From Marisa cornuarietis (lineage: Eukaryota > Mollusca > Gastropoda > Architaenioglossa > Ampullariidae), in the NCBI GenBank assembly GCA_004794655.1, contig SMMW01000521.1, positions 4,469,501 to 4,533,500 of the forward strand: a stretch of DNA of 64,000 nt, given 5' to 3'. Numbering within the stretch: the stretch's first letter is position 1; each line of letters begins with the position of its first letter. The notes under the pieces were generated by a model. It was not told the DNA's origin. It saw nothing but the letters and a program-made list of their open reading frames with translations, and made no database searches. This document shows positions 24,486-35,299 of the stretch, one piece after another. The position numbers were made by a program, and so were the translations under genes.

Positions 24486-27364
24486 AATGAAGAGATCAAG
24501 GTTTTCACTTCGCGGACACATTCATTATGTCACTTTAAAAATATCCCATTACCATTGCCACGAAAAATTTGAATCAGATAAAAAGGTATAAATCAGTAAC
24601 TTCTATTTATAGCGCGCACCGAAGATGTTTTATAAAATATGGAGAAAAAAATGCACGCGAGAAAATCCAGGATGTTGGACTTAAAAATAAAAGCAGATTG
24701 TGGTAATAGGGTTTTGTGTCTTAAGAAACCTTTGGAAATACAATCCTTTGTCCGATCCTCGCCCACTTTTGTACAGATTCTTTTTCAACTACAGGATCAT
24801 CGTAGGCAATGCTTTTTTTGGGGTTTTTGTTGGTTTTCCTTGCTTTATTATATCTTCGTGTTTATTTTCTCCATTTTAAGATGTAGAGTAGGCTTAAAAT
24901 AAAACTAAAAATGCTACTGTAAGCGTACGTTTACAGCAAATTTTGAGGGTGTCATGAAATATTTTGAGTGTCATAAAATACGAGGGTACACTACCAAAAG
25001 ACCGACAAAATTTGGGAGAGGAGAGAGACGAATAGGGAGATCTTTGTCACAAATGAAACCACCGCAATTTTAACCCCTCCCCCTTCTTATCTTCTAATAG
25101 TCAGCGGCGTCTTCGGATTGCCCCTTCTCTGACCTCCTTTGACCGCTCAAAACCACGTGAGCTGACAGTCCCTCCGGCTAGCTTCTCTATATAACCATGT
25201 GATAGACTCACAGTAAACCCATAAGAAGGCTTCGGAAGTGATGTAACCAGCCTCCTTTTCATTGGCAGCTGCACAGTAATATATTCCAGTGTCTTGGCAA
25301 GACACATGAGTGAAGGTGAAAACTGTCGACTGCGAGCCGTTTGCCAGAACCGTGGTGTCGTTTCTTAGATGTACTTCGGGTATCGGTCTGCCATCAGACT
25401 TGCAATGGAAAGTCACATTATCAAACTCTCTAATCGGGTGGGCTCCAGAACTTTGTATTTTTAAAGTCGGTTTAGGAGGAACTGAAACGAAATCACATCG
25501 CATCAGGTTGTATTTCATTGGTTCGTGATAAAAATATATGCAAATGAAAGTGTAAAACTTCTTATTTTCTCAAAATAGGTTTTCTCTACTATAATTACAA
25601 GAAGTTTATAGTTATATAAAACAGTAAAAAAAAATATGAATGAAGGATAAATACGATAGCAAGTATTTTCATAAGCTATACATGATAATTTTTCTTTAAC
25701 ATGGCCAGGAGAAAGATTATTTCTAAGAAAATCATTCAATCATTATGATCTCCCCACTCTCTTCGCCTCTGTCCCAGATTACTGATTTCTGTGCTATCAC
25801 TCTTTACGCGCAGCATCACTTATCACAATTTCATAATATTAGATTATTTAGCACAAATTATCACTATTTCATAACATCAAATCATTTAGAAACAAATTAT
25901 CACTATTTCATAATATCAAATTATTTAGAAACAAATTATCACTATTTCATAACATCAAATTATTTAGAAACAAATTATCATTATTTCATAACGTCAAATT
26001 ATTTAGCACAAATTATCACTATTTCATTACATCAAATTATTTAGCACAAATTTATATTTCATAATATTCGGTAGAAAATATTAATATTTCCTATTATTCT
26101 TTTAGAAAATAACTAGAGTACAGAAAGATGTGTCAAGCCTTACATCCCACGTGCACCGTGTAGGTGTCGCCTGGTACGAAGTGTTCCCACATGAGGTCAC
26201 AGCGGAAAGAGGTTGAGTTGTGGTCGTCGCTGGTCACATTATAAGGCGCCATCATCAGAGTAGCCCCATCATCTCGGCTTGAGTGAGGAACGCCATACAT
26301 CAAAATTTCCTTCTCAGCATTGACCTTGGATAGTTTTAAAACGCCTGTGGGAAGGCCGAGGAAAGTCGAGGAACAGGAACAGACTAGACCTTGTCCTTCC
26401 CGCAGGTATCCCTTCGGAGAACAGGTGATGCGAGGATCGGCGGGAGGCTCTGTCAAAGAAGCAAAACTGATTTTGTGATGGTTTTTTCTGATTGATGAGG
26501 ATGATTGTGTTGATGTTTTTGCAGTCTGTCGTGGTTTTTGCATCAGTCAGTAGCTTGGGGGGGAGGGGGCAGGGCTTCTTTGCGTTGATATGGTCTGATA
26601 TTTGTTCATATCGGTAAGTTCGTATCTTGTCAGTTTTCTGTTATACTGGTCAATGGTTTCAGTCAATTCTCTTCATTTTAGTCGTGCAGTGATCTCAGGT
26701 TTCGGCTTGGTGTCCCAAACAATTGTGTGCATCAATTATTTCCTTGTCTCGGTTAGTTCTACATGGTATAAGTCTCTTCTCGGTGGGTATGAAGATAAAA
26801 GATTTTACTTTCAGTAATACATTTTTAAATCAGGCTTTTCTGTATCTAGTACGCTTGTCTTCTCTCTCTCTCTCTCTCTCTCTCTTCTACACCCAAATCA
26901 GCCAGTAATGTCTTTTAGAGACCGACGTGTGTGGCAAACTTGTCTTTTTTAATAAACAGAGAAATGGGTTCAGTGCACTATCACAGCGGGGAAAGCAAAC
27001 AGCAGAAAACTCGCAGCCTGTAAAACAAACTGTGGTGGGCCAGATGACAGCAACCTTACGAACTCTGGTAACCCAATGGACAGCAAACTTAAAAACAGCG
27101 GTGAAAGTACTGCAGCTTTAGTTATGTACCGTGGACCAATAGACAGCAACCTTACTTACGAACGGTGGACGAGCCCCTGAGGACAGCCTGCGTGCTCACT
27201 TGTCCCGCTGTGATGATGACGCCAAAGGTGTACACACCTGCCTCAACTGGAAATGCCATGGCGACGACACATGAACCAGACACCATCCGGCTATCGTCAG
27301 CCAGTGGCCTCGTCACCATAGAAACATTCATCAACTGGTTTCTCAAAGAGGACTGGAAACGATA

Positions 27365-27428
<64 letters not shown>

Positions 27429-30306
27429 GTCGTCGTCGTCGTCGTCGTCGTCTCGTCGTCGTCGCCGTTTTCAGCGCCGTCTTTTATGTTACTTTTCTTA
27501 GAGTATATAATGGATTCTTTCATCATAAATGCCAGATATTGTAAACTAATTAGAGATACAAACTAGTCAGTTTGCTGCTCATACCTCCTTTTTCAAGCTG
27601 TACCACTGGCAGTTATACTTTTGTCTGGAAGACATCATCCTCGTGACGTTACACACTCCCCTCACGAGCCTGTTTGTGACGTTACCCACGAACTGCGCTT
27701 CACAGTTCACGCCCTCGGCAGGGTCTCAACAAAAAATCAGGAGCAGCGTTCAGTAACCAGCCGATCGTGGAACAAAGTAAACAGTTCAGACTCAGCGGTT
27801 GATGAAACTTTGCGAACAAGTACCATGCAACAAAAGATAACACCGCCAGGCTTCCTACAGGGAGTAGTAGATGATTTAAAGGTCTACTACAGAACAAATT
27901 TTTTTTTCTTATCTGAACAGTGTATCACTTCCCAAATCCAAAAGCGTACAACTGTCACCATGCACATAAGGATGACCAGTGTATATGGATACACTATTGT
28001 CAAGCTTATAAGCAGTGATATTTATAAGTTACATATAGCATCCGAGCTCTCCCATTGTTTATATTCATGTTAAGAAAGTGTTTAACGATGCACTGCCCAA
28101 GCACTGCTGCTACCAACTCTACCAGACTAACAATTTCTCTTCATTATGTAATTTGCAACGAAAGCAAATGAACAAAAGGGTATTGTTTAATTAAATTAAA
28201 GATTCAAACACCTGAAAAGACACTGCGAACTGATATGTTTGCTTTCACCACATCTGCATTCTTTAGTCCTCATTAATTAAAGCTAGTGCCACAGAAACTA
28301 GAAGGATCTGAAAAAAACTATTAAACGAATATTCGAATATAATTAACTGTGGGATAATAAAGTCTTCAGCTAACACACATACAAACATTAACTAATTAAG
28401 TTTTACACACAAAAAAGAAAGAAAAGTTGAAGTATTGCTTACTTAGAAATGAAAGAAATTATTTTTTGTTGTTGAAAATTCGAGCACTAGAATGGACACT
28501 GTATACGGCACATGCTAAATGAATATGTAAAATGAGAGAAGTCTGTTTACAACAAAAAAAAAAATTCAAGAAAATATAATAACACAAACTAGAACTTAAA
28601 TGGCATTCTAGAATTTAGGAGCAGTAGAACATAGAGTACTCACAAACAACATCGAAGTCACACTTGTCTAGCTCTCCATTCTCTGAGGTGGAGCAGGAAA
28701 CAAAACCTGGCTCCATGTTTAAAGTGGCGTTGATCGTCAAAGTGCTGGTGGTAGTAGACACCCTGCGTGGAGCGATCAGTGGCATTAGAAGTGCCGACCG
28801 GCAAGAATTGTCTTCCGACGATGAAAACCCTTCGCACTCGCCAGCCAAATGACCAGTGGTGTCTGTAGCAAAGCCGTATCTCCAACTGACGACAGCATTG
28901 TCCTTGATCTCCGAGCACGTGATGGTGTTTACACTACCGAGGGTCAGCTCAAACCCGTTGTGACACGGCTGCAATATCAAAGCTGGGGAAAAAAATGAAA
29001 TCTTAAAAAAGTGCCTTGATGCTTGTCCTACATTTGAGAGATCATTGAATTGCAGGTTTTAAAAATTAGGGGTGGGGGTGGGTGTTGGTAATTGATCATG
29101 GTACTAACTTTCAATGTTCTCGGATATTCACATGGCAGTTAATCATTTTTATTAATTTAAAGATTCTACAATGTTCCTGTAATAATTAATCGGGGTAATG
29201 ACATATAATGGTTCTAAAATGTTCCAATGGTAATAAATCATGAATTTTGAGGTTCTATAATACTTATATTGTAATTAATCCTGGTAATACCTTTAAAACT
29301 ACAATGTTGCCTGGAGTTATCAATAGACGTGATATATACAGCTCTCGTGGTGATGTCTTTGCATTTGTATCAGATTACCGTATGGACAGTTTTTTTCGAA
29401 AAATGGGAGCTGTCGGTGTCACCACCTGTCGGATGCTCTAACGGGGTTTATTTACATGACGTCAGGGCCTTGCTCATAGTCATCGAACTTCAAGTTATCA
29501 AAATCTTTCATCAAAGTTCATAACAGCTTGATAGTAAAGGAAGCATTGCACTGTCACTATTTTATGACAAAATCGCCATGTAAATTTGAAATAATTTTTA
29601 AGATGTCACTGAAAGCCGCAGCCATTGCGATACCCTCAAGCATCTGTCACTGATATGTTTCTCGTCCATCAAACCTACCTTCGTGATAAATGATGTCTTA
29701 AACTTCTTCCAAATCAAACGTGAAAAATGTTTGCACTGGGGTAAGCCTTTAAATAGGAGAAATTTTATTCGTCGATTCCGTCATGTCAAAATAGACTTTA
29801 AGCTCAATAATTATTGTCTATATGTGCTATAGGATATCTTCGAGTCAGATTTTTTCTAGCCGACACCACCTGAACATTATCCTTGCCCGCTGCTTTAAGA
29901 TTTTGGTAATATTTGTTAAGATCATTATAAGCACTGGACATAAAATTGCTAATTGGCTCAGTTTTCATTTCATCAGCGTTATCCAGCTGTCAAATCCTCA
30001 GTTTTCCGGAAAAAAACCAGAAGCACTACATAATTTACCAGGCCCTTGTCTGTCTTGATTTTGCTATTAATTTCAAGAGTTCGAATGAAAGAAGGAAGGC
30101 ATCAGGCAAAATGGAAGGCGGAAAGAAGACTAAATTATAAGGGCAGGCAAACAAAGAAGAAATGGATAGAAAGTAAAGGGAAAAAAACTGTAAAACTGCT
30201 GAGAGTATCTGTTTCATATTCAGTTCCTTAAGTACTGAAAATTGTCTGACTTACCGTGTGTCAGTATCCAGGCTGCAGACAGGACAAAAAATTTCCTGCA
30301 GTCCAT
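19020..30306 (-). CDS. Immunoglobulin-superfamily type I transmembrane receptor, ten coding exons
   Basis: Ten exons (30306-30255, 28982-28644, 27724-27585, 27352-27160, 26449-26144, 25481-25212, 24308-23979, 23410-23255, 22928-22818, 19150-19020) sum to 2028 nt and give a 675-residue protein without a frame break. Layout: signal peptide 1 to about 17, five Ig-like domains (about 18-131, 131-242, 242-344, 344-434, 434-544), transmembrane helix about 557-582, and a tail of about 92 residues. All introns are phase 1 except the phase-0 intron inside the second Ig domain. Every Ig domain carries N-glycosylation sequons. The tail has Y641 (YEV), Y647 and Y650 (both YxN, Grb2-type) and Y671. A cell-surface recognition or adhesion receptor is inferred; the ligand is unknown. 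No vertebrate orthologue was recognised. Confidence 0.85.
20090..21060 (+). mobile_element. 5'-truncated, decayed CR1/Jockey-like LINE in Ig receptor intron
   Basis: It opens with the endonuclease-RT linker (MIWNPDNIQKFHEAVQSSEV, INEALLLFNRCLSKC). Frameshifted pieces leading into RT follow (VEQWYGHFRTVLDTNSE, SNNYSGISLNDISSK). It lies antisense to the receptor, in the intron between the two tail exons. Confidence 0.7.
21349..21418. repeat. (AC)n microsatellite
   Basis: About 35 AC units in the Ig receptor tail intron. Confidence 0.97.
22818..22928 (-). CDS. Ig receptor exon 9: proximal cytoplasmic tail
   Basis: 111 nt, phase 1-1, acceptor cactttaaacag and donor G|GTGAGA. It encodes a basic, serine-containing stretch (GERDIFSSSPRNRNTR) without tyrosine. 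Confidence 0.7.
23255..23410 (-). CDS. Ig receptor exon 8: stalk and transmembrane helix
   Basis: 156 nt, phase 1-1, acceptor actgtctctgcag and donor C|GTAAGT. An acidic stalk (LESSEEAENYLK) leads into a Gly/Val/Ala-rich helix (GIGVGIGVTIAVCLAVVAVV), then RRVLDPFAQCC. The GxxxG-like spacing at the helix start could favour helix pairing. Confidence 0.88.
23979..24308 (-). CDS. Ig receptor exon 7: membrane-proximal Ig-like domain 5
   Basis: 330 nt, phase 1-1, acceptor gtctttaaacag and donor G|GTGGGT. It encodes VQHTFDVIAYPPP, LNVTCSHTN and YKATLTNKLGQVEYSVNI. The F-strand position holds Thr instead of Cys, and a spare Cys lies in SSCTMH, so the canonical disulfide looks altered. Confidence 0.8.
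25212..25481 (-). CDS. Ig receptor exon 6: Ig-like domain 4 (canonical)
   Basis: 270 nt, phase 1-1, acceptor gatttcgtttcag and donor T|GTGAGT. This is the clearest Ig domain: PPKPTLKIQSSG, VTFHCKSDGRPIPEV, then CQDTGIYYCAAANE (Asp-x-Gly-x-Tyr-x-Cys). It has I-set/Ig_3 character. Sequons: RNDT, ANGS. Confidence 0.9.
25815..26060. repeat. 39-bp minisatellite in an Ig receptor intron
   Basis: The unit contains caaattatcactatttcata and tcaaattatttag; five to six copies. It lies between the exons for Ig domains 3 and 4. Confidence 0.8.
26144..26449 (-). CDS. Ig receptor exon 5: Ig-like domain 3
   Basis: 306 nt, phase 1-1, donor T|GTAAGG. It begins PRITCSPKGYLREGQ followed by LVCSCSST, and the F strand is SFRCDLMWEHF. 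The start pattern (Cys-x-x-Gly-Tyr, Glu-Gly) recalls Ig domains of mollusc-specific receptors, as far as I can judge from memory. Sequons: YNVT, HNST. Confidence 0.82.
27160..27352 (-). CDS. Ig receptor exon 4: second half of Ig-like domain 2
   Basis: 193 nt, phase 0 in and phase 1 out, acceptor cgtttccag and donor C|GTAAGT. It encodes SGSCVVAM and EAGVYTFGVIITAGQ, which resembles the F-G strands of the other domains (compare GDTYTVHVG in domain 3). A long (ATG)n tract ends about 9 nt upstream of the acceptor AG. Confidence 0.75.
27364..27456. repeat. (ATC)n-(GTC)n microsatellite next to an Ig exon
   Basis: About 21 ATC units pass into about 9 CGT/GTC units. The left end lies about 9 nt outside the acceptor of the exon at 27160-27352. 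Confidence 0.95.
27585..27724 (-). CDS. Ig receptor exon 3: first half of Ig-like domain 2
   Basis: 140 nt, phase 1 in and phase 0 out. The acceptor is a less common GAG (ttttttgttgag) and the donor is GAG|GTATGA. It encodes GVNCEAQF, GVCNVTR and KYNCQWYSLKK, a Cys-rich B-C strand region. It joins in frame to the next exon to complete the domain. The exon is recognised mainly because it supplies the missing first half, in the right phase, for the exon at 27160-27352. Confidence 0.6.
28644..28982 (-). CDS. Ig receptor exon 2: Ig-like domain 1
   Basis: 339 nt, phase 1-1, acceptor tttttttccccag and donor GTGAGT. The B-strand cysteine is in TITCSEI, the core Trp in VSWRY and the F-strand cysteine in FVSCST. 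Extra cysteines (QPCHN, GECEG, NSCRS, DKCDF) suggest additional disulfides. INAT is a glycosylation sequon. Confidence 0.82.
30255..30306 (-). CDS. Ig receptor exon 1: start codon and signal peptide
   Basis: ATG at 30306 opens MDCRKFFVLSAAWILTH and the exon ends at donor G|GTAAGT, phase 1. Joining to the next exon creates an Ala, so ILTHA-L is a plausible signal peptidase site. A TC/GA microsatellite (30317-30346) lies just upstream in the leader or acceptor region. Confidence 0.8.
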
Positions 30307-30784
30307 CACAAGCAGCTCTGTCTCTCTCTCTCTCTCTCTCTTTCTCTTGTCCAAGATGTATTACTTTGCGTGTTCAAATAAAACATACTTTGTTTTCTTT
30401 CTTATTTCACATTCGCTTTCTATCTGCACACTCTCTCTCTCTTACCAGCACCAATAATTGCAGCTCTCCCTCCCTCTCTCTCTCTCATTCTTTTTTCTTT
30501 CTTTTGTGTTTGTGTTTCTTTCTTTCTTGTACATTTCTTACTTTTCAATCCGCTTAAATTGATTTGTTTTAGCAGTCGAGATAAACAGAGAGAAATAAAG
30601 TTCCTTAACTTCGCACAATCCTTTCAAACTACACAAGAGCAGATACATTTTTCTGTAGAGCTGAAGTTGTGAGTCATTCCTCTAATACATGGTCATATAC
30701 CAATTTATATTCTGTATAACATTATTAGCTAGAAATCAATAACAACATCACAACAAGTAAAGCAGGCATCGTAGATGTACATAC

Positions 30785-31015
30785 CTCACAGAAATAATGT
30801 CTTCAGTCGATGAAAACGAATACAAAACAGTGATGAAATAGGCGACAAAATAGACAACCGAGTCGAACTACGCTGCAATAAGGAAATAAAAAGAAGTTGC
30901 AGTTGCACGTTTGCAAATCGTGGCGGGCGCTGAGTGAGGCAGCGGCTGCTGCAGTAGGTGAGGGTCAAACTTCAAGATCCTTTCACTTTCCGGCCTCGTA
31001 TGCCATATATTTGCT
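30785..31015 (-). promoter_or_regulatory. Putative promoter and 5' UTR exon of the Ig receptor
   Basis: On the minus strand a TATA-like aaatatatgg (about 31005-31015) is followed about 30 nt later by a GC-richer stretch that ends at a strong donor (GTGAG|GTATGT, exon end 30785). This arrangement would give a non-coding first exon spliced to the start-codon exon at 30306. It is position-based inference only; no transcript was seen. Confidence 0.35.
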
Positions 31016-32000
31016 TTTTATTTTTCCCATTCAGATGCTGTATGGATTTGTTTTGAAGGATTTTTCCGTGACGCCATGGTTCAATTCTTCTGTTGTGACG
31101 ATGCTTGTCATTTACTATTATTTATTCCGTTATTTTAGTGGCATTTTACACATTTTGCTAACTAGTACAGAGTCAAGTAAATGTGTGTGAGACACGACAC
31201 AAAGCATATTCAAACAAAAATTTTCCCGCTAAAATTGTATTGGATATGTAAGCAGCTACTTTACCAATTGTACCAGACTATATAAAAATAATGTTTAATA
31301 AATAACTTTTGAGTATTTTAGATTTTACCATCTCTTGTTTAAGCATCCCTTACCACCCGCTACCTGAGCTTAAAATAACAAGCTTTAACAAGAAAGTCCT
31401 TCGCCTGGAAACAAATTTGAGTAATTGTGTCTATACAAGCTTTTTAATACAAGAACACATTGTGTGAAATGGTTCGCAACATTATGGTCTAATGGGGTGC
31501 ACATTTTTCTTGAAGAAAAGTTCCGTGTAAGACCTTATTTTCTCAAACTTGGGTGAATACTCCCCGTCAACTCTTTGGATACATGCCCACAAATAAAACC
31601 ATACACTCTCTCTCTCTCTCTCTGCATGATGACTTTGTTTCGAGAGTGGAAGAAGGTACATATGATAATACAATTGAAGTAGTATTTTGCACTAATAGCT
31701 CTACCCAATCATCAGAAAAAACTGTGTACCCCACGACACCTTTAATGCGCCCGCGTCCTTCATCACCAGGAAATATTCCAGAATATAAGTATTCCAGAAT
31801 ATAAATATTCCAGAATATAAGTATGCATTCTTTCTCTCTTTCAAGTCAATATTGGTAGAGATTGTTTAGTGCGGTCGACTTTCGTCAGCAGGAAGAGTCT
31901 TTAAGACGATTCTGACGATTCTTATTCTCAGACTTCCAATCTCTCTTCCTTCCTTGTCTCTCTCGTTTTGTCTGTGTGCACGCTCGCGCGTGTATGTGTA

Positions 32001-32001
<1 letters not shown>

Positions 32002-32064
<63 letters not shown>
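32002..32064. repeat. (TG)n microsatellite
   Basis: About 31 TG units. Confidence 0.97.
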
Positions 32065-32066
<2 letters not shown>

Positions 32067-32739
32067 CGCACGCGCGCATGGGTGCGTTTGTGCGTGCAAG
32101 TATGCGGCTTCTTTCAATTAAGGGATGGCGCACTTAAAGATCAAGTATTTCAGAGATATTGCCCTAGGGAACAATTCTTTCAGGGTAAATCTTACATTCG
32201 ATCCCTGTTACGTTTAACCATTTCGTGTGGAAAGTGCACCTGAGAAGAAACCTTAGATGCTTGTCTTGGTCTAAGGAAAGAACGAGGTGGGTTAAATATT
32301 CCAACTCGGTGCTTTATATTGTCAATTTGTTGCCTTACACCAGACCGACTAATTTCCATGCTTTGCTGATAATTACAAACTGTATGTATTTAGTGGAAAT
32401 GCATGGTCTAATATCACGCAAGAAATAATGATGTAATGTATGGCTGTAATATTTTTGCTTTCATTTTAGTCTGTGTGTGTTGAGCAGCCAGAGAATAAAC
32501 GTGGTCTTAAATTTTAGGGTGAGAGACGAGAGACACTTTTACACTCACAGTAACAGATAAATACAGAGGTCAAAGTGTCAAAACTTTTTTCTCATCCATG
32601 TTGATAACACACACCAACAAAATAAATCTAGTACAATATTCTTGTTAATAGCGTAAAGGGTCCAGCTGATTTAATAAAGAGCTAGTTTAAAATAAATCTG
32701 AAACCGTCACACTACTTCTCTCATCTCTTTTGGTTATCA

Positions 32740-34165
32740 GTCTATCAGTCAGTTATGCTCCCCTTGACTGCTACCGGTCGTTGGTGGGGGTGGAGGGGGT
32801 TGAAGACACATGGATAGATGCGGCTGACGAGCCACTCATGCCCGTCTCCAGTGATAGTCAGCAGGTCCTGCACAGGACGACCAGTCCACCCCACAGTCGG
32901 AACCCAGTTCTTCCTTTGGCCACCGCGGCGTCGACTACCCTTCAAGGTACCGGTACGGATAGACTTTGACAAAGATTCCACTTTTCATACCCCTATAGCA
33001 GGATCGGTACTAGAAGGAGCTTGCACACGTTGTACTTTGTATTAAACCTAATGTGAAGGCTGCTCCAGACCCTGTCCAGCCTAGCCATTGCCGCTGTTGC
33101 TGCCATGATCCTGATACGGATGTTTCTCCTGAACCTGCCATCTTTGCAGAGTGCGGCTACCAAGAACCTCAGTCTATTTATCTCTTTGAGTAGCTATCTG
33201 CTTTGTCGTTGCCAATGACGATGACTAATTTACTCTGGTTAATGCTGGTCCTTCTTTGGTCACAGACAACTTGAATGTTATTCGTGATCCAGGTTTCTTT
33301 CTTCTTCTTCTTCTTCTGCTTCCTATGCCGAAGTACGTCCTGGGCTGCTGACATTAGCGCCTTTTTAGTGTTTTCAACGAGGGTGTCTACATTACAGTCC
33401 ATCAAGCTCAGTGCTGCGAATTGACCTCCATTGAAGACTTCTGTAATGTTCGTTTCTTGCAACTTCTCCAAATCAAAGCGAATTTGGGGAATGTTTGATA
33501 GAAGCCTCATCATCAGCTTCATGCTTTTTAAGGCAAAGTCATAGTCGCTGCCTCTGTAAACGCCTGCATATCTCATCGTCTTGGCCTTGTTCCTTGATGC
33601 TAGATTCGAAACACCAAGACAGCAGGATGAAGTTGATTTTAGTATGGGTCAATCCACCTGCGAGTAGGAAGTTGTCGTTCTCGATTTCCTGTGGTGTGGT
33701 GACTCCGTGCAAACTATTGGAGTCTGAAATCCCCTGCCGCTGGTTTGGCTAAGGCCAAGTTTATCCTCCGTTCCTACACATTGCTGGTAGGTTTATGGGG
33801 CGACTTTGACATTATAATCACCGTGTTCATCAAGGATGTCTTTTTTTGGGGGGATGGGGGAGTAGTGCCTTCAAAACCTTGTCTATCTGTTGGTAATACT
33901 TCTCCGCCTCCTTGTTCCCGTGCGTGTAAGTCGGAGCATATACTTTGATAATGGTGTCATTGAGACCGCGTGTGGAACTGAACCTGCTGGATGTGTGTGT
34001 ACAGCTGTGATGGCTCTAATCACTTCCCTATGCTCATGTCTGGTATACTATCCAGTACCAGAGTTTATGGCCCTCCTTAGTTGCTGTTTCCTGAAATCCT
34101 GGCCATCTGACCTCCGCCAGTTTATCAATGTGCTGCCTTTACTGTGGAGCATACTGGACTTATAA
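32740..34165 (-). mobile_element. Internally deleted RTE-like LINE: endonuclease joined to C-terminus
   Basis: On the minus strand the endonuclease (YAPTYTHGNKEAEKYYQQID near 33.9 kb) and the linker (RYAGVYRGSDYDFALKSMK, PQIRFDLEKLQETNITEVF) run to about 33.18 kb. The sequence then passes straight to the C-terminal region (ALCKDGRFRRNIRIRIMAA, then RRRGGQRKNWVPTVGWTGRP). The RT core is missing between them. Confidence 0.7.
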
Positions 34166-34849
34166 GCGGAGAGGTGGACAGCCGAAATAGAGAAGCTGAA
34201 CGGTAAAAGAGACTTCATTAAGATAGAGAAATTATTTTGTATCAAAAAAAGAAATCCCAACAGTATCCCTTCCTTCTTAGAGTGGTGCTCATTAAATTCA
34301 TCTAAAAAAAGGGGATGCGTTGAATGGAAATTGCAAAGACGATCCTTCAGAGAAAAATACAGTATTAGAAGGCTGAAGAAGAGTAGACAGAAGAAGAAAT
34401 GGGAGACAACTTCAATGGCTGGACTAGCCTGACTCAACGCACTCGTGAGGTCAGGAAACTTGGGAAAAATTGCGACAGTTGTTAGTAATATCGTCTGGTC
34501 CCCCAGTCATGGTTAAGGGACTGATGATGGAGTATGACAACTGATTTATTGATGAATACGCGGACAGTTACAGGTGATGATAATAATGACAAATACTGTA
34601 TTTTATTAATCACAGACACCAAATACCGATGTACTAGTTAATTAAGAATAACTAGTTTATGGAGTTTTTGTAACTTCCTTTCTCTTATGCTACGTTCATC
34701 TATTGTCTGCTGCTGACCCTGTGCTCCGACACCCGATACCGGTCATGTACTGAGCGCAGACATTGCTAGATGTCCCCCCGATGAGGTATCTGGCATTGTC
34801 AAGGTATCCTGTTAACAGGGCGCGGAACTTGTTAACAGTTGTGCCATTG

Positions 34850-35240
34850 ACTGTAGTATTTATGACCCCAGCATGATCCTGTCGGATTTGGTCATGATCC
34901 TAAGACTCATAAAGTTTGCACAGAACTACCCACTCCCCTTAGCCAATACTTCCCATACCCACAAGCAATCCTGAACGGAAACTTGGCAATGTCGAGATAA
35001 TTATTTTAGTCCACAATCAAATCAGTTTCCTTCTGCTGCCAGGGCGTTTCAAATCCAGTTTCAACAAGGCTAAAACAAGATATTATTTAGAACCGACATA
35101 GGCAGTGATTGTAATCTTATCTTAACAAACTCGAATTTGAAGCTGAAAGCGAAACGCCATTCAACCACCCCCCAAATTCGTTTTGCCTTGCAAAAGCTGC
35201 AAGTTCCAAGCAGGAAGAAATTTCGTTACATAATCAGACA
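34850..35240 (+). mobile_element. RTE-like LINE endonuclease fragment
   Basis: Plus-strand reading with stops gives ANTSHTHKQS, RAFQIQFQQG, TDIGSDCNLILTNSNLKLKA and PQIRFALQKLQV. These parallel the 11.3 kb and 33.4 kb fragments. Confidence 0.55.
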
Positions 35241-35299
35241 ACTAAATCTCTTCCCACGCTGGTGTGCAGAGGTCAAGCCATCTATTCGTTGAGTTTGCT

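Noticed and set aside
27152..27566. Poly-Met, poly-Ile and poly-Val ORFs
   Set aside because: Translation of the (ATC)n/(GTC)n tract. Only the part at 27160-27352 on the minus strand is a real exon.
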